Positions 43,634-51,497 of a stretch of 64,000 nt of DNA are shown one piece after another. A model generated the notes under the pieces. It saw nothing but the letters and a program-made list of their open reading frames with translations, was not told the DNA's origin and did no database searches. The first letter of the stretch is position 1, and every line of letters begins with the position of its first letter. The position numbers were made by a program, and so were the translations under genes. The stretch is taken from the NCBI RefSeq assembly GCF_017349315.1, contig NZ_JAFMPP010000006.1, forward strand, positions 1 to 64,000, in the 5' to 3' direction. Source of the stretch: Jiella flava (GTDB lineage: Bacteria > Pseudomonadota > Alphaproteobacteria > Rhizobiales > Rhizobiaceae).

Positions 43634-44605
43634 ATGTCCGATCGTCACGTCAACATTCTCATCCTCGGCTCCGGCCCTGCCGGCTATACGGCTGCGATCT
43701 ACGCCGCCCGCGCGATGATGAAGCCGCTGATCGTCGCCGGCCTGCAGGAAGGCGGCCAGTTGACCATCACCACGGACGTCGAGAACTATCCGGGCTATGC
43801 CGATCCGGTGCAGGGCCCGTGGATGATGGAGCAGATGAAGGCGCAGGCGTTGAATGTCGGTGCCGAAATCGCCAACGACATCATCGTCTCCGCCGATCTC
43901 GACAGCCGCCCGTTCCGCCTCACCGGCGATTCCGGCACCCGCTATACCTGCGACGCTTTGGTGATCGCCACCGGCGCCCAGGCGAAGTGGCTTGGCCTGC
44001 CGAGCGAAGAAACCTTCCAGGGTTTCGGCGTCTCGGCCTGCGCGACCTGTGACGGCTTCTTCTATCGCGGCAAGGAGGTCGTGGTCGTCGGCGGCGGCAA
44101 CACCGCCGTCGAGGAGGCGCTGTATCTGTCGCATATCGCCAAGTCGGTGACCCTGGTGCATCGCCGCGACGCACTGCGGGCCGAGCGGATCTTGCAAGAG
44201 CGGCTGTTTGCCAGCGCCAATGTCGAGATCATCTGGAACAGCGCGATCGAGGAAATCGTCGGCGTCGCAAAACCGATGAAGTCGGTCAATGGCGTCAAGC
44301 TGAAGAATCTGGAGACCGGCGCGATCAGTGAGCGCGCGGTCGACGGCGTCTTCATCGCCATCGGGCATGCGCCGGCGGTCGAGCTGTTCACCGGCCAGCT
44401 GAAGCAGAAGCCGTCGGGCTATCTCTGGGTCGAGCCGGGCAGCACTAGGACCTCGCGCGACGGCGTGTTTGCCGCCGGGGACGTTGCCGACGACGTCTAC
44501 CGCCAGGCGGTGACCGCCGCCGGAATGGGCTGCATGGCCGCGCTCGAAGCCGAGAAGTGGCTCGCCGAGCAAGCGCTTTCCGAGGCGCGCGAAGCCGCCG
44601 AATAG
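43634..44605 (+). CDS. trxB: thioredoxin reductase
   Basis: A 323-residue flavoprotein that passes electrons from NADPH to thioredoxin. The FAD motif is LGSGPAGYTAAIYAARA near the N-terminus, the redox-active disulfide is CATC in VSACATCDGFF, the NADPH motif is VVGGGNTAVEEALYL, and the closing FAD motif is GVFAAGDVADDVYRQ. It precedes the LsrB/VtlR regulator by 69 bp, the order found across Hyphomicrobiales. Confidence 0.96.
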   Translation: MSDRHVNILILGSGPAGYTAAIYAARAMMKPLIVAGLQEGGQLTITTDVENYPGYADPVQGPWMMEQMKAQALNVGAEIANDIIVSADLDSRPFRLTGDSGTRYTCDALVIATGAQAKWLGLPSEETFQGFGVSACATCDGFFYRGKEVVVVGGGNTAVEEALYLSHIAKSVTLVHRRDALRAERILQERLFASANVEIIWNSAIEEIVGVAKPMKSVNGVKLKNLETGAISERAVDGVFIAIGHAPAVELFTGQLKQKPSGYLWVEPGSTRTSRDGVFAAGDVADDVYRQAVTAAGMGCMAALEAEKWLAEQALSEAREAAE

Positions 44606-44674
44606 GGCTGAACAGCCCCTGACCCGCGTTTGAGACCGGTGCACCCGGATCGATCGCTTGAAGGACCACCGATC

Positions 44675-45571
44675 ATGGCCCTCGACTGGGATAAGCTGCG
44701 GATCTTCCATGCGGCAGCGGAAGCTGGATCGTTTACCCACGCCGCCGATGCGCTGAATCTCAGCCAATCGGCGATCAGCCGGCAGGTCGCCGCGCTGGAG
44801 AACGAGATCGGTGTGCCGCTGTTTCACCGCCATGCCCGCGGCCTGGTTCTGTCCGAGCAGGGCGAACTGCTCTTCCAGACCGCCAACGACGTCTTGAAGC
44901 GTTTGGAAACGGTGCGCATGCAGCTCACCGAGACCAAGGAAAAACCCGCCGGCAAACTGCGGGTGACGACCACCGTCGGCCTCGGCTCCGGCTGGCTGAC
45001 CGATCGTGCCCGCGAATTCCTGGAGCTTTATCCCGACCTCGAATTGCAGCTGGTCTTCGACAACGAAGAGATCGATCTGACCATGCGCAAAGCCGACGCC
45101 GCGATCCGCCTGCGTCAGCCGCAACAGCCGGATCTGATCCAGCGCCGGCTGTTCACCGTGCATCTCCACGTCTATGCGGCGCCGAACTATCTCGCCCGCT
45201 TCGGCACGCCGGAGACGCTGGAAGATCTCGACCGCCACCGCATCATCACCTTCGGCGAACCGGCGCCGAACTATCTGCGCAATCTCAACGTGCTGGAGAC
45301 GGTCGGACTGCCGGAAGGCAAGGGCCGTAACCCGATCCTGCAGATCAACAATTTGATGGCGATCCGTTCGGCGATCGAAAGCGGCACCGGCATCGCTCTT
45401 CTCCCCGACTACATGATCGACAAACATTCAAAGCTCGTGCAAGTTCTACCCGAAATGGAAATGCCCGCGTTCGATACCTATCTGTGTTACACTGAGCAGC
45501 TGCGCAGCGCCGCGAAACTGAAGGTCTTTCGGGATTTCCTGATTTCCAAAGCCCGCACCTGGGCTTATTGA
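44675..45571 (+). CDS. lsrB: LysR-type regulator, LsrB/VtlR family
   Basis: A 298-residue transcription factor. Its winged helix-turn-helix (about 2-62) has WDKLRIFHAAAEAGSFTHAA and LSQSAISRQVAALE. The effector domain (about 90-290) has GKLRVTTTVGLGSGWLTD and AAIRLRQPQQPDLIQRRLF. The sequence and the trxB neighbour match LsrB of Sinorhizobium and VtlR of Brucella and Agrobacterium, which control redox, envelope and LPS genes and activate AbcR-type sRNAs. The ATG at 44675 gives the family N-terminus; an earlier in-frame start was discarded. The same window encodes an anti-SD sRNA at 3.3 kb, a possible target. Confidence 0.9.
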   Translation: MALDWDKLRIFHAAAEAGSFTHAADALNLSQSAISRQVAALENEIGVPLFHRHARGLVLSEQGELLFQTANDVLKRLETVRMQLTETKEKPAGKLRVTTTVGLGSGWLTDRAREFLELYPDLELQLVFDNEEIDLTMRKADAAIRLRQPQQPDLIQRRLFTVHLHVYAAPNYLARFGTPETLEDLDRHRIITFGEPAPNYLRNLNVLETVGLPEGKGRNPILQINNLMAIRSAIESGTGIALLPDYMIDKHSKLVQVLPEMEMPAFDTYLCYTEQLRSAAKLKVFRDFLISKARTWAY

Positions 45572-45665
45572 GTGCCCGACCGGCTGTTTCACGGATCCTT
45601 TTTCAGATCGAATTGAATTCGGACGGCCACTTCGACCCACTGCCACGGGAACATCAGGTCGCGCG

Positions 45666-46460
45666 ATGGCAGATCGGCCCCAACACATCGTCGCTATCGG
45701 CGACGTCCATGGTGAACAGGCGCTCTTGCAGCGTTTCCTCGACGGCGTCGATGCGCTGGCCGAGCGCAAGGATGTCCAGCCGGCAATCTATCTGCTCGGC
45801 GATCTCGTCGATCGCGGCCCCGACAGCCGCGGCGTTATGGAACTGGCGACGCGCATCATCGCCGAGCGGCCCGGCTCAAAGCTGCTGATCGGCAATCATG
45901 ACGAGTGGTTCCACCGCTTCCTGGCCGACGACCTGATGCCGGAGGAGACCGCCGGCTGGCTCGATCAGGGCGGCTTCGAGACGCTGCGCTCCTACGAGGT
46001 TGCCAATGTCCGCGATCTCGAAGATCTTCGCCGTGCCATCCACGCGGATTGGCCAAGCCATATCAGCCTTCTCGAACAGGCCTCGACGATCGAATGCATC
46101 GACACATTCGCCTTCGTCCATGCCGGGATCGATCCGCAGCGCGCCATCAGTGCCCAGCGCCGCGAGGATTGCCTGTGGATCCGCGGCCGCTTCATGAACC
46201 ATGTCGGCAAGCTGAGCCACATCGTCGTGCACGGCCACACACCGCAAAAGGGCGGCCTTCCAACGGTCACCGAAAATCGGCTGTCGCTGGATACCGGCGC
46301 CGTGTTCACCGGCAAACTCAGCGGCGCATGGCTGGACCGCGAGGCGCATGAGGTCACCTGTCTGCAGGTTGAGAACAATCGGGCGTTGCGGATCGTTGAG
46401 CCACGGCGATTGGATCGGGGTTTGGGCACCGCCGCCCTGGGCGCACAGGATCATCACTGA
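45666..46460 (+). CDS. PPP-family metallophosphatase
   Basis: A 264-residue calcineurin-like phosphatase with the full PPP set of metal-binding motifs: AIGDVHG, LLGDLVDRGPDS, IGNHDEW, FVHAGI and VHGHTP. Bacterial members dephosphorylate Ser/Thr phosphoproteins, or diadenosine tetraphosphate in the ApaH branch. Size and motifs fit the bacterial serine/threonine phosphatase group. No cognate kinase is adjacent. It is probably cytoplasmic, since no signal peptide is present. Confidence 0.88.
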   Translation: MADRPQHIVAIGDVHGEQALLQRFLDGVDALAERKDVQPAIYLLGDLVDRGPDSRGVMELATRIIAERPGSKLLIGNHDEWFHRFLADDLMPEETAGWLDQGGFETLRSYEVANVRDLEDLRRAIHADWPSHISLLEQASTIECIDTFAFVHAGIDPQRAISAQRREDCLWIRGRFMNHVGKLSHIVVHGHTPQKGGLPTVTENRLSLDTGAVFTGKLSGAWLDREAHEVTCLQVENNRALRIVEPRRLDRGLGTAALGAQDHH

Positions 46461-46704
46461 ACGGATGGAAGGGCGCCGGGCCACGGGCGGCTCTCGCCCG
46501 CTGTGCGTCCGGCAGGACGGCCCACAAAGGACAGGCGATCTAATTGATTCCCCGCACCGGCCCGGCGCCAGCCTGTCTCCCGGATGAAATCCACCGGCAG
46601 GCCGGGATGATGGAGGTGGCAGCGCCGTGCACCGGTTCCAGCGCACGCCCGCTCCCACCCAATCGATGCGCTCACCGGACCCTGCGGTCTCCGGCGGACC
46701 CGCC

Positions 46705-47190
46705 TCACATCCCCCCGGCTTTGTCCTTCAGCGAATTGAGGCCTGCCTCGTAGATGCCTTCGACGACCTCCGATGCCTTCTCCTCGCTGGCGCCCTTCGG
46801 ATCGAAACGGCCAGACCAATCGACCGTCGCCATGTCGCCGGAGCCGGAGACACTGATCGTCGATTGATAATTGTCGACGGGCAGCGGGCCTTCCAAGATT
46901 TTGTAGGTGTAACGCATCTTGTCGTCGTCGCGCGACACCTCTTCCTCGACCAGCTTGCCGCCATCGGGCAGCGTCAACGTGCGGATCTTCTTGCCGTCCT
47001 TGCTGCCCGGCTCGCACGTCTTCACCGCCGGATGCCAGTTCTGGATCTCGCAGAAGCTGCCGATCATCTGCCAGACGGCTGCGGGCGTTGCCGCAATCTC
47101 GATGGATTTCGAGACCTCGGCGGCCAACGCCGGCGATGCCAGAATCGACCCTGCAGCCGCGAGCGTCGCGGTCTTGGAAGCGGTTGCCAT
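46705..47190 (-). CDS. secreted SRPBCC-fold protein
   Basis: A 161-residue protein with a signal peptide (about 1-23, ending SPALA-AE). It then has the SRPBCC/polyketide-cyclase pattern VSKSIEIAATPAAVWQMIG, FCEIQNWHPAVKTCE, LTLPDGGKLVEEEV and YTYKILEGPLPVDNY. The fold forms a deep hydrophobic pocket for lipids or other small ligands. Export to the periplasm is less common for this family. The ligand is unknown. The 244 bp between this gene and the phosphatase hold no clear element. Confidence 0.82.
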   Translation of the reverse strand: MATASKTATLAAAGSILASPALAAEVSKSIEIAATPAAVWQMIGSFCEIQNWHPAVKTCEPGSKDGKKIRTLTLPDGGKLVEEEVSRDDDKMRYTYKILEGPLPVDNYQSTISVSGSGDMATVDWSGRFDPKGASEEKASEVVEGIYEAGLNSLKDKAGGM

Positions 47191-47384
47191 GATGTTTTTC
47201 CTCCCCGGCCGATCCGGGCGCGTGGCGCGGTCGGCGTCGCACTACGATGCCCTAAGGGGAGTTATAGAGGAGGCCAAGAGGATCAACACCACGGGCAGGC
47301 GTCACCGTTGCGCCCCTCGCCCGGCATTTTGCCGCAGACGGTCGAACGCCCTGCCACACCCCGATGCCGGCTTGCCCGCACAAG

Positions 47385-47417
47385 AAAAACGGGCGGCGCC
47401 TTGATAGGCCCCACCCG
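47385..47417 (-). terminator. intrinsic terminator
   Basis: On the minus strand an 11-bp stem (CGGGTGGGGCC with GGCGCCGCCCG, one mismatch and one wobble) closes a 6-nt loop and is followed by five T. It lies about 140 bp after the stop of the 89-aa secreted protein gene, whose transcript it could end. Confidence 0.65.
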
Positions 47418-47509
47418 CTTGTTGACCGTCGATCGCAGGCACAATCGCCTCAGTGAGAGCACCTGGCGTCCTTCACGACGCCCAAGACACGCTCTTAATC
47501 ATAGATTTC

Positions 47510-47557
47510 GAGCATCGTGTTTTGCCAAAAATCGATTCCGATTTTCAGGTCGATGCC
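47510..47557. repeat. intergenic palindromic mosaic repeat, copy D (partial)
   Basis: Only the GCATCGTG arm and the core AAAATCGATTCCGATTTT remain; the GC-rich block is missing. It directly abuts the stop of the 89-aa gene. The rest of the 368-bp gap holds the terminator at 47385-47417. Confidence 0.7.
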
Positions 47558-47558
47558 C

Positions 47559-47828
47559 TTATCGGCAGATGCGAACGCGCTTCACGATCCGCTCGCCATG
47601 GCGGTACTTCACCGTCTTCTTGATGTAGCAGTCGGCATGATTGCGGCGGCCTTCGCGGATGACGACCGTCTTGCGCGGGGTGTGATAGCGCTCCATCCGG
47701 TGGTGATGACGGGGCACGTAGTGGTCGCGGGTGCCGATCTGGACATTCACGCTGGCCGCCTGGGCCGCTGCGCCGGCGCCCAAGCTCGCAGCGAGCGCAA
47801 CGGCAGATGCAATGAGAAACTTCCGCAT
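47559..47828 (-). CDS. small secreted basic protein
   Basis: An 89-residue protein with a signal peptide (MRKFLIASAVALAASLGAGA, cleavage near AQA-AS). The mature part is basic and His-rich (YVPRHHHRMERYHTPRK), has two cysteines (67 and 88) and ends KRVRICR. The start at 47828 has GGAAGGG about 8 nt upstream and discards 59 upstream codons. It resembles the 122-residue protein at 6347-6715 in charge, HHHR motif and cysteine count, so the two may be distant paralogues. The function is unknown. Confidence 0.72.
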   Translation of the reverse strand: MRKFLIASAVALAASLGAGAAAQAASVNVQIGTRDHYVPRHHHRMERYHTPRKTVVIREGRRNHADCYIKKTVKYRHGERIVKRVRICR

Positions 47829-48024
47829 GATCAAACCCTTCCGGTTTTTGTTGGTCGGCGTGACAAACGATGCGGAAGTGATAGGCGTTCCACGCTGAAT
47901 GCGATCTGAACAGTCTAACGATCTTCCGTTAAGGCATGGTGGAGCGCGTTGCGGCAACCTGCCATGACCAATGACGGGCCCGACACGCCCTGGCACGATG
48001 CCCATGCCCGGACGGCAATCCCGA

Positions 48025-48095
48025 CAGCATCGGCCTGAAAATCGGAATCGATTTTCGGCAAAGCACGATGCGTCGATTCAAAGGGTGAGAGCGCA
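48025..48095. repeat. intergenic palindromic mosaic repeat, copy E
   Basis: It has the core GAAAATCGGAATCGATTTTC, GCAAAGCACGATGCGTCGAT and CAAAGGGTGAGAGCGCA. The GC-rich CTGCGTCCGAT block is lost. It is in the same orientation as copies B and C. Confidence 0.75.
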
Positions 48096-48130
48096 CAAAT
48101 CCGGTGCGATCGCCGCGGGACTACCTGGCC

Positions 48131-48156
48131 AAAAAAAGGGCGGCCCGAAGGCCGCC
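48131..48156 (-). terminator. orphan intrinsic terminator
   Basis: On the minus strand GGCGGCC-TTCG-GGCCGCC is followed by C and seven T. No minus-strand gene is visible between it and the SOUL gene, so an unannotated minus-strand transcript may end here. Confidence 0.7.
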
Positions 48157-48487
48157 TTAGAGTTTGGCTGGAGTATCAGGTCATAAAACCCGATGGGACA
48201 GGAACGCTAACGTCGAAACATGGTTGCACTTGGGCAACGCTGGCGCGTCAAATTTTATTGCTGGGGAACTTTTGCAGTTTCCCGCAAGCCGAGGACGTCC
48301 AAGCGCCGATTCCTTGGCCCTTGGCGCCTTTCGCGGCGCAACCAATATCAGTGCCTCACGTTATCGAAAACAGTCGAATGGCGGTGTCACACCCCACCGC
48401 AGCTTTTGGGCCCGCCCGACACAGCTTGGAGCAGACCTAAAGGAATGTGCAGCCGGGACGATACCAAAAACACCAGGAGTTTTGCAT
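48157..48487. other. intergenic region upstream of the SOUL gene, possible minus-strand RNA
   Basis: A stretch of 330 bp with lower G+C than its surroundings. It precedes the SOUL gene on the plus strand and drains into the orphan terminator on the minus strand. A small stem GTTGC-ACTTG-GGCAAC (near 48222) is present. No frame above 20 codons with a ribosome-binding site was found on the minus strand. The upstream open frame on the plus strand is not preceded by a start signal. Confidence 0.35.
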
Positions 48488-49507
48488 ATGTTTCGGGATA
48501 GACCGAGCACCTACGAGCAGGTCGCCAATGCACTCGGCGCGCTGAGTGAGCGCATCGGAGAATTGGAAGGCGAGGTCGCAGAGCGACTGAATCCGACGCC
48601 GTCGGCCGGCGAACGCGCCCGCCGCGCGATCGGCCGCGTTGTTCCCGGTCTCACTGCCGAGCCGGCCGGTCTATCGCGCTATATCCCGAATCTCTCGGAT
48701 TACTGGCCGGATCATCCCAAGCGCGACGCCCAGCGCCAACTTCGGGCGCTGCGCGAGACCGGCGAAAGCTTGGCCCATGGCGCCGAGGACTATCTCGGCA
48801 GCGCACGGCAAAGCCTCGCCGATTGGACGAGCCCTGCGCTTTCGACCCTGCGCAACCGCCTGCCGGCCCGCCACCGACCGCAGCCGACCCGGGACAATCC
48901 GGATCTGACCGCTTTGCTCGTCATCGGCGGTGCCGTGGCAGCCGTGGGAGCGGCCTATTACGTCACCAAAAAGGTGCAGGAACACGCCGAGGAGCCGGAT
49001 TATGACGTCGTGCGCTCCGACGGCGCCGTCGAGATCCGCGACTATGACGCGATGATCGTCGCCGAGACGGTCAAGAGCGGCTATCACGAGAAGGCCCGCC
49101 GAATCGGCTTCATGACGCTGGCCGACTACATTTTTGCCAAGAACCGGCCGGGCAAGAAGATCAAGATGACGACGCCGGTGCTGCAGCAGCTCGCTGATGG
49201 CGAAGGCCGCAGCAAGGGATGGGCGGTGCGCTTCGTCATGCCGAAGAAATTTACCCTCGCCAGCCTGCCAGAGCCCGGCACAACCGACATCGCGCTTAAG
49301 GATGTGGCGGCCCGTCGTGTCGCGGTGATCCGCTTTCCCGGCAATTTTACCGCCACTCTGGCCAGTAAGCATCTGATGACGCTCTACAACTATTTGGCGG
49401 ACAACAATTTGAAGCAGAAAGGCGATCCCGAATACGCCTTCTACAATCCACCCTGGACGCCGGGCTTCATGAAGCGCAACGAGATCCTCATCGAGATCGA
49501 GCGGTAA
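48488..49507 (+). CDS. SOUL heme-binding family protein
   Basis: A 339-residue protein. The first 140 residues are helical and charged. A hydrophobic segment (TALLVIGGAVAAVGAAYYVT, about 138-160) follows, then a SOUL/HBP domain (about 165-339) with DYDVVRSDGAVEIRDYD, KKIKMTTPVLQQL, RFVMPKKFTLASLPEP and YNPPWTPGFMKRNEI. SOUL proteins bind heme or porphyrin through hydrophobic surfaces; bacterial roles are not settled. The start at 48488 has AGGAG 8 nt upstream and replaces a frame 108 codons longer. Fusion of a membrane anchor to SOUL suggests attachment to the inner membrane. Confidence 0.85.
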   Translation: MFRDRPSTYEQVANALGALSERIGELEGEVAERLNPTPSAGERARRAIGRVVPGLTAEPAGLSRYIPNLSDYWPDHPKRDAQRQLRALRETGESLAHGAEDYLGSARQSLADWTSPALSTLRNRLPARHRPQPTRDNPDLTALLVIGGAVAAVGAAYYVTKKVQEHAEEPDYDVVRSDGAVEIRDYDAMIVAETVKSGYHEKARRIGFMTLADYIFAKNRPGKKIKMTTPVLQQLADGEGRSKGWAVRFVMPKKFTLASLPEPGTTDIALKDVAARRVAVIRFPGNFTATLASKHLMTLYNYLADNNLKQKGDPEYAFYNPPWTPGFMKRNEILIEIER

Positions 49508-49536
49508 ATTCGCCGCTTGGCCCGACAATTCGCAAG

Positions 49537-49570
49537 AAAAAAGGCCGGCGTTGAGACGCCGGCCTTTTTC
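49537..49570. terminator. bidirectional intrinsic terminator (SOUL gene and rpmB)
   Basis: A perfect 15-bp stem (AAAAAAGGCCGGCGT with its complement) closes a TGAG loop, with six T on both strands. It ends the SOUL transcript from the left. The rpmB transcript from the right would carry a roughly 200-nt structured 3' region including GTGCGCC-ACGAGG-GGCGCAC-like pairing. Confidence 0.9.
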
Positions 49571-49774
49571 GCAACTGAATTTTGGCAACCAACCCGGCAC
49601 CGGCGCGCCCTTATCCGGCGGCTTTTATCCTGGGGGATGGAGCCAGCAGGGCCCAGCTCCGCTCTTCGGGCGAACTGGACCTCAGGAACGAAACGTGCGC
49701 CACGAGGGGCGCACGAAGCAAGTTGCGGTATGACAAAAAGCCGATGCGGCGCCGTGACGCACCGTCGATCGGCC

Positions 49775-50077
49775 TCAGGCCGCGGTCGACGCGGCCTCGG
49801 CGACCTTTTTGGCGATCTGGCGCTTCAACAGACGGGCGCGCTGCGACAGATCCGTCTCATTGGCCTTGAGCAGGAAGGCATCCAGGCCACCGCGATGCTC
49901 AACCGAGCGCAAGGCATGGGCCGAAACCCGCAAGCGGAAACGCTGGCCAAGGGCATCGGAGATCAGCGTGACGTTGCACAGATTCGGCAGGAAACGGCGA
50001 CGCGTCTTGTTGTTGGCGTGGGACACGTTGTTGCCGGTCAAAACGGCCTTGCCGGTCAGTTCGCAAGCGCGTGACAT
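49775..50077 (-). CDS. rpmB: 50S ribosomal protein L28
   Basis: A 100-residue protein starting [20 protein letters not shown] and continuing [20 protein letters not shown], characteristic of alphaproteobacterial L28. The tail is rich in Lys and Ala. The ATG at 50077 follows AAAGGTAAAG; 68 upstream codons of the open frame are not coding. It is divergent from the DUF3108 gene, the usual rhizobial arrangement. Confidence 0.96.
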   Translation of the reverse strand: MSRACELTGKAVLTGNNVSHANNKTRRRFLPNLCNVTLISDALGQRFRLRVSAHALRSVEHRGGLDAFLLKANETDLSQRARLLKRQIAKKVAEAASTAA

Positions 50078-50342
50078 CGCTTTACCTTTCAGAATATCGT
50101 CAAACCCTGGCGAGCGCGCCGCCGTCTTCGAAAACGGCGCGATCATCGCGACAGAGGCATGATCGGAAAAATCCCGCGCTCTATAGGCGCGATCGGAAGA
50201 AGCGTCAAGTTTTTCACGCGTCGGCAACGATCGCGATGTTGTGGCTGGCCGCCAACTCGCCAAGGCCTTTTCTTGGCCCATAATCTGTCACCAGATCAAC
50301 TTTCTTCCGGGGCATCCACCCGGGCAACGGGAATCATAAGCC

Positions 50343-51134
50343 ATGCGCATCCTGCGAATCGCGCTCGCTGTTTCGGCCTTCGCCGCGGTCGCTAGCGCCT
50401 CCCATCCCGCCGCATACGCCCAAAGCCAGACCGTGACCACCGAATACGGCATGGCGTTGCTCGGCCTGATCGTCGGCAAAGCCTCCTTCGACACGGTGAT
50501 GACCGACAATAGCTTCTCCGTGAAAGGCAATCTGTCCTCGGCCGGCCTCGGCCGATTGGTTTCGCACACCGGCGGCACCAGCCGCGTCTCCGGCCGCGTC
50601 ACCAACAGCGGGTTTCTGCCGGAACGCTATGGACTCGACTACACCTCGGACGGCAAGCACTGGCAGAGCGACGTTCACTTCCGCTCCGGCAGAGTGACCT
50701 TCACCAAGGTCAGCCCAAAACGATCGAAGAACGAAAAGCCGTCCTACATCCCGGTGGAGACCGCCCAGCTACGCTCGGTGGTCGACCCGCTTAGCGGCCT
50801 GATGATTCGCACCCACGATCCCGCTAGCGTCTGCCGCCGGACCCTCCCCCTCTACGACGGCTGGTCACGCCTCGACTTGCGCCTGTCGCCGAATGGGACG
50901 GAGACGGTCGCGCTTGAGGGCTACAGCGGCGAGGCGGCGGTCTGCAATGTCCGAATTCAGCCGGTCAGCGGCTATGACAAAAGCTCCAAGGGGCTGAAAT
51001 TCTTAGAGAGCCGGACAATCGAGGTGTGGTTCGCGCCGATCGCCCGGCCGGACGTCTATGTGCCGGTCTATGCGAGCGTTCCAACCACCATCGGCTCGCT
51101 GATCCTGCAGGCGACCTCGGTCTCTGTGAAATAA
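50343..51134 (+). CDS. DUF3108 domain periplasmic protein
   Basis: A 263-residue protein with a signal peptide (about 1-26, ending AYA-QS). The remainder matches DUF3108: EYGMALLGLIVGKASFDT, GLGRLVSHTGGTSRVSGRV, then DPLSGLMIRTHDP and CRRTLPLYDGWSRLDLRL, with a C-terminal beta-rich part. The domain is predicted to be beta-sheet and periplasmic. The function is unknown. In rhizobia it is commonly found beside rpmB. Confidence 0.85.
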   Translation: MRILRIALAVSAFAAVASASHPAAYAQSQTVTTEYGMALLGLIVGKASFDTVMTDNSFSVKGNLSSAGLGRLVSHTGGTSRVSGRVTNSGFLPERYGLDYTSDGKHWQSDVHFRSGRVTFTKVSPKRSKNEKPSYIPVETAQLRSVVDPLSGLMIRTHDPASVCRRTLPLYDGWSRLDLRLSPNGTETVALEGYSGEAAVCNVRIQPVSGYDKSSKGLKFLESRTIEVWFAPIARPDVYVPVYASVPTTIGSLILQATSVSVK

Positions 51135-51339
51135 AACCGATGCCGTTTCACGGCGCAGCGTGGCACTCCACGCCAGAGCGGCGTGGGCGGCCCTCCGCCT
51201 GCAAACCACAGCCGGCGATCATTCTCAGCTGAGATGCCTGGCTCGGCGCCGCCGCTTTAGCGAGGCCGGCGGGGCCCGCGCCGTCTCGACCTTACGGGAA
51301 TGTTCAACCCAATCCTCCCCCGGCTTTGCCAGCGATGCT

Positions 51340-51445
51340 AGAGCGCCCTGCGTCCGATCGGACGCAGAAAGGTCGCTCTCACCCTTCGGATCGACGCGTC
51401 GCGCTGTGCCGAAAATCGATTCCGATTCTCGGGCCGATGCTGTAG
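51340..51445. repeat. intergenic palindromic mosaic repeat, copy F
   Basis: A full copy in the orientation of copy A. It has the GC block CTGCGTCCGATCGGACGCAG, then AAAGGTCGCTCTCACCCTT, the GATCGACGCGTCG arm and the core AAAATCGATTCCGATTCT. It lies 53 bp before the PiT gene. The rest of the 363-bp gap shows no gene or terminator. Confidence 0.8.
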
Positions 51446-51497
51446 CTCCAGCGATCGTCCGCTGGCGGCGGACGCATTGCAGAGCATTGGACATTTC

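Noticed and set aside
43283-45427. A 714-codon minus-strand frame over trkH end, trxB and the LysR gene
   Set aside because: It spans three genes and an intergenic promoter region and has shadow-type composition.
49600-49740. Riboswitch or structured RNA downstream of rpmB
   Set aside because: The segment can form stems (GTGCGCC with GGCGCAC) but matches no riboswitch core I know and lies in the 3' region of rpmB rather than upstream of a gene.
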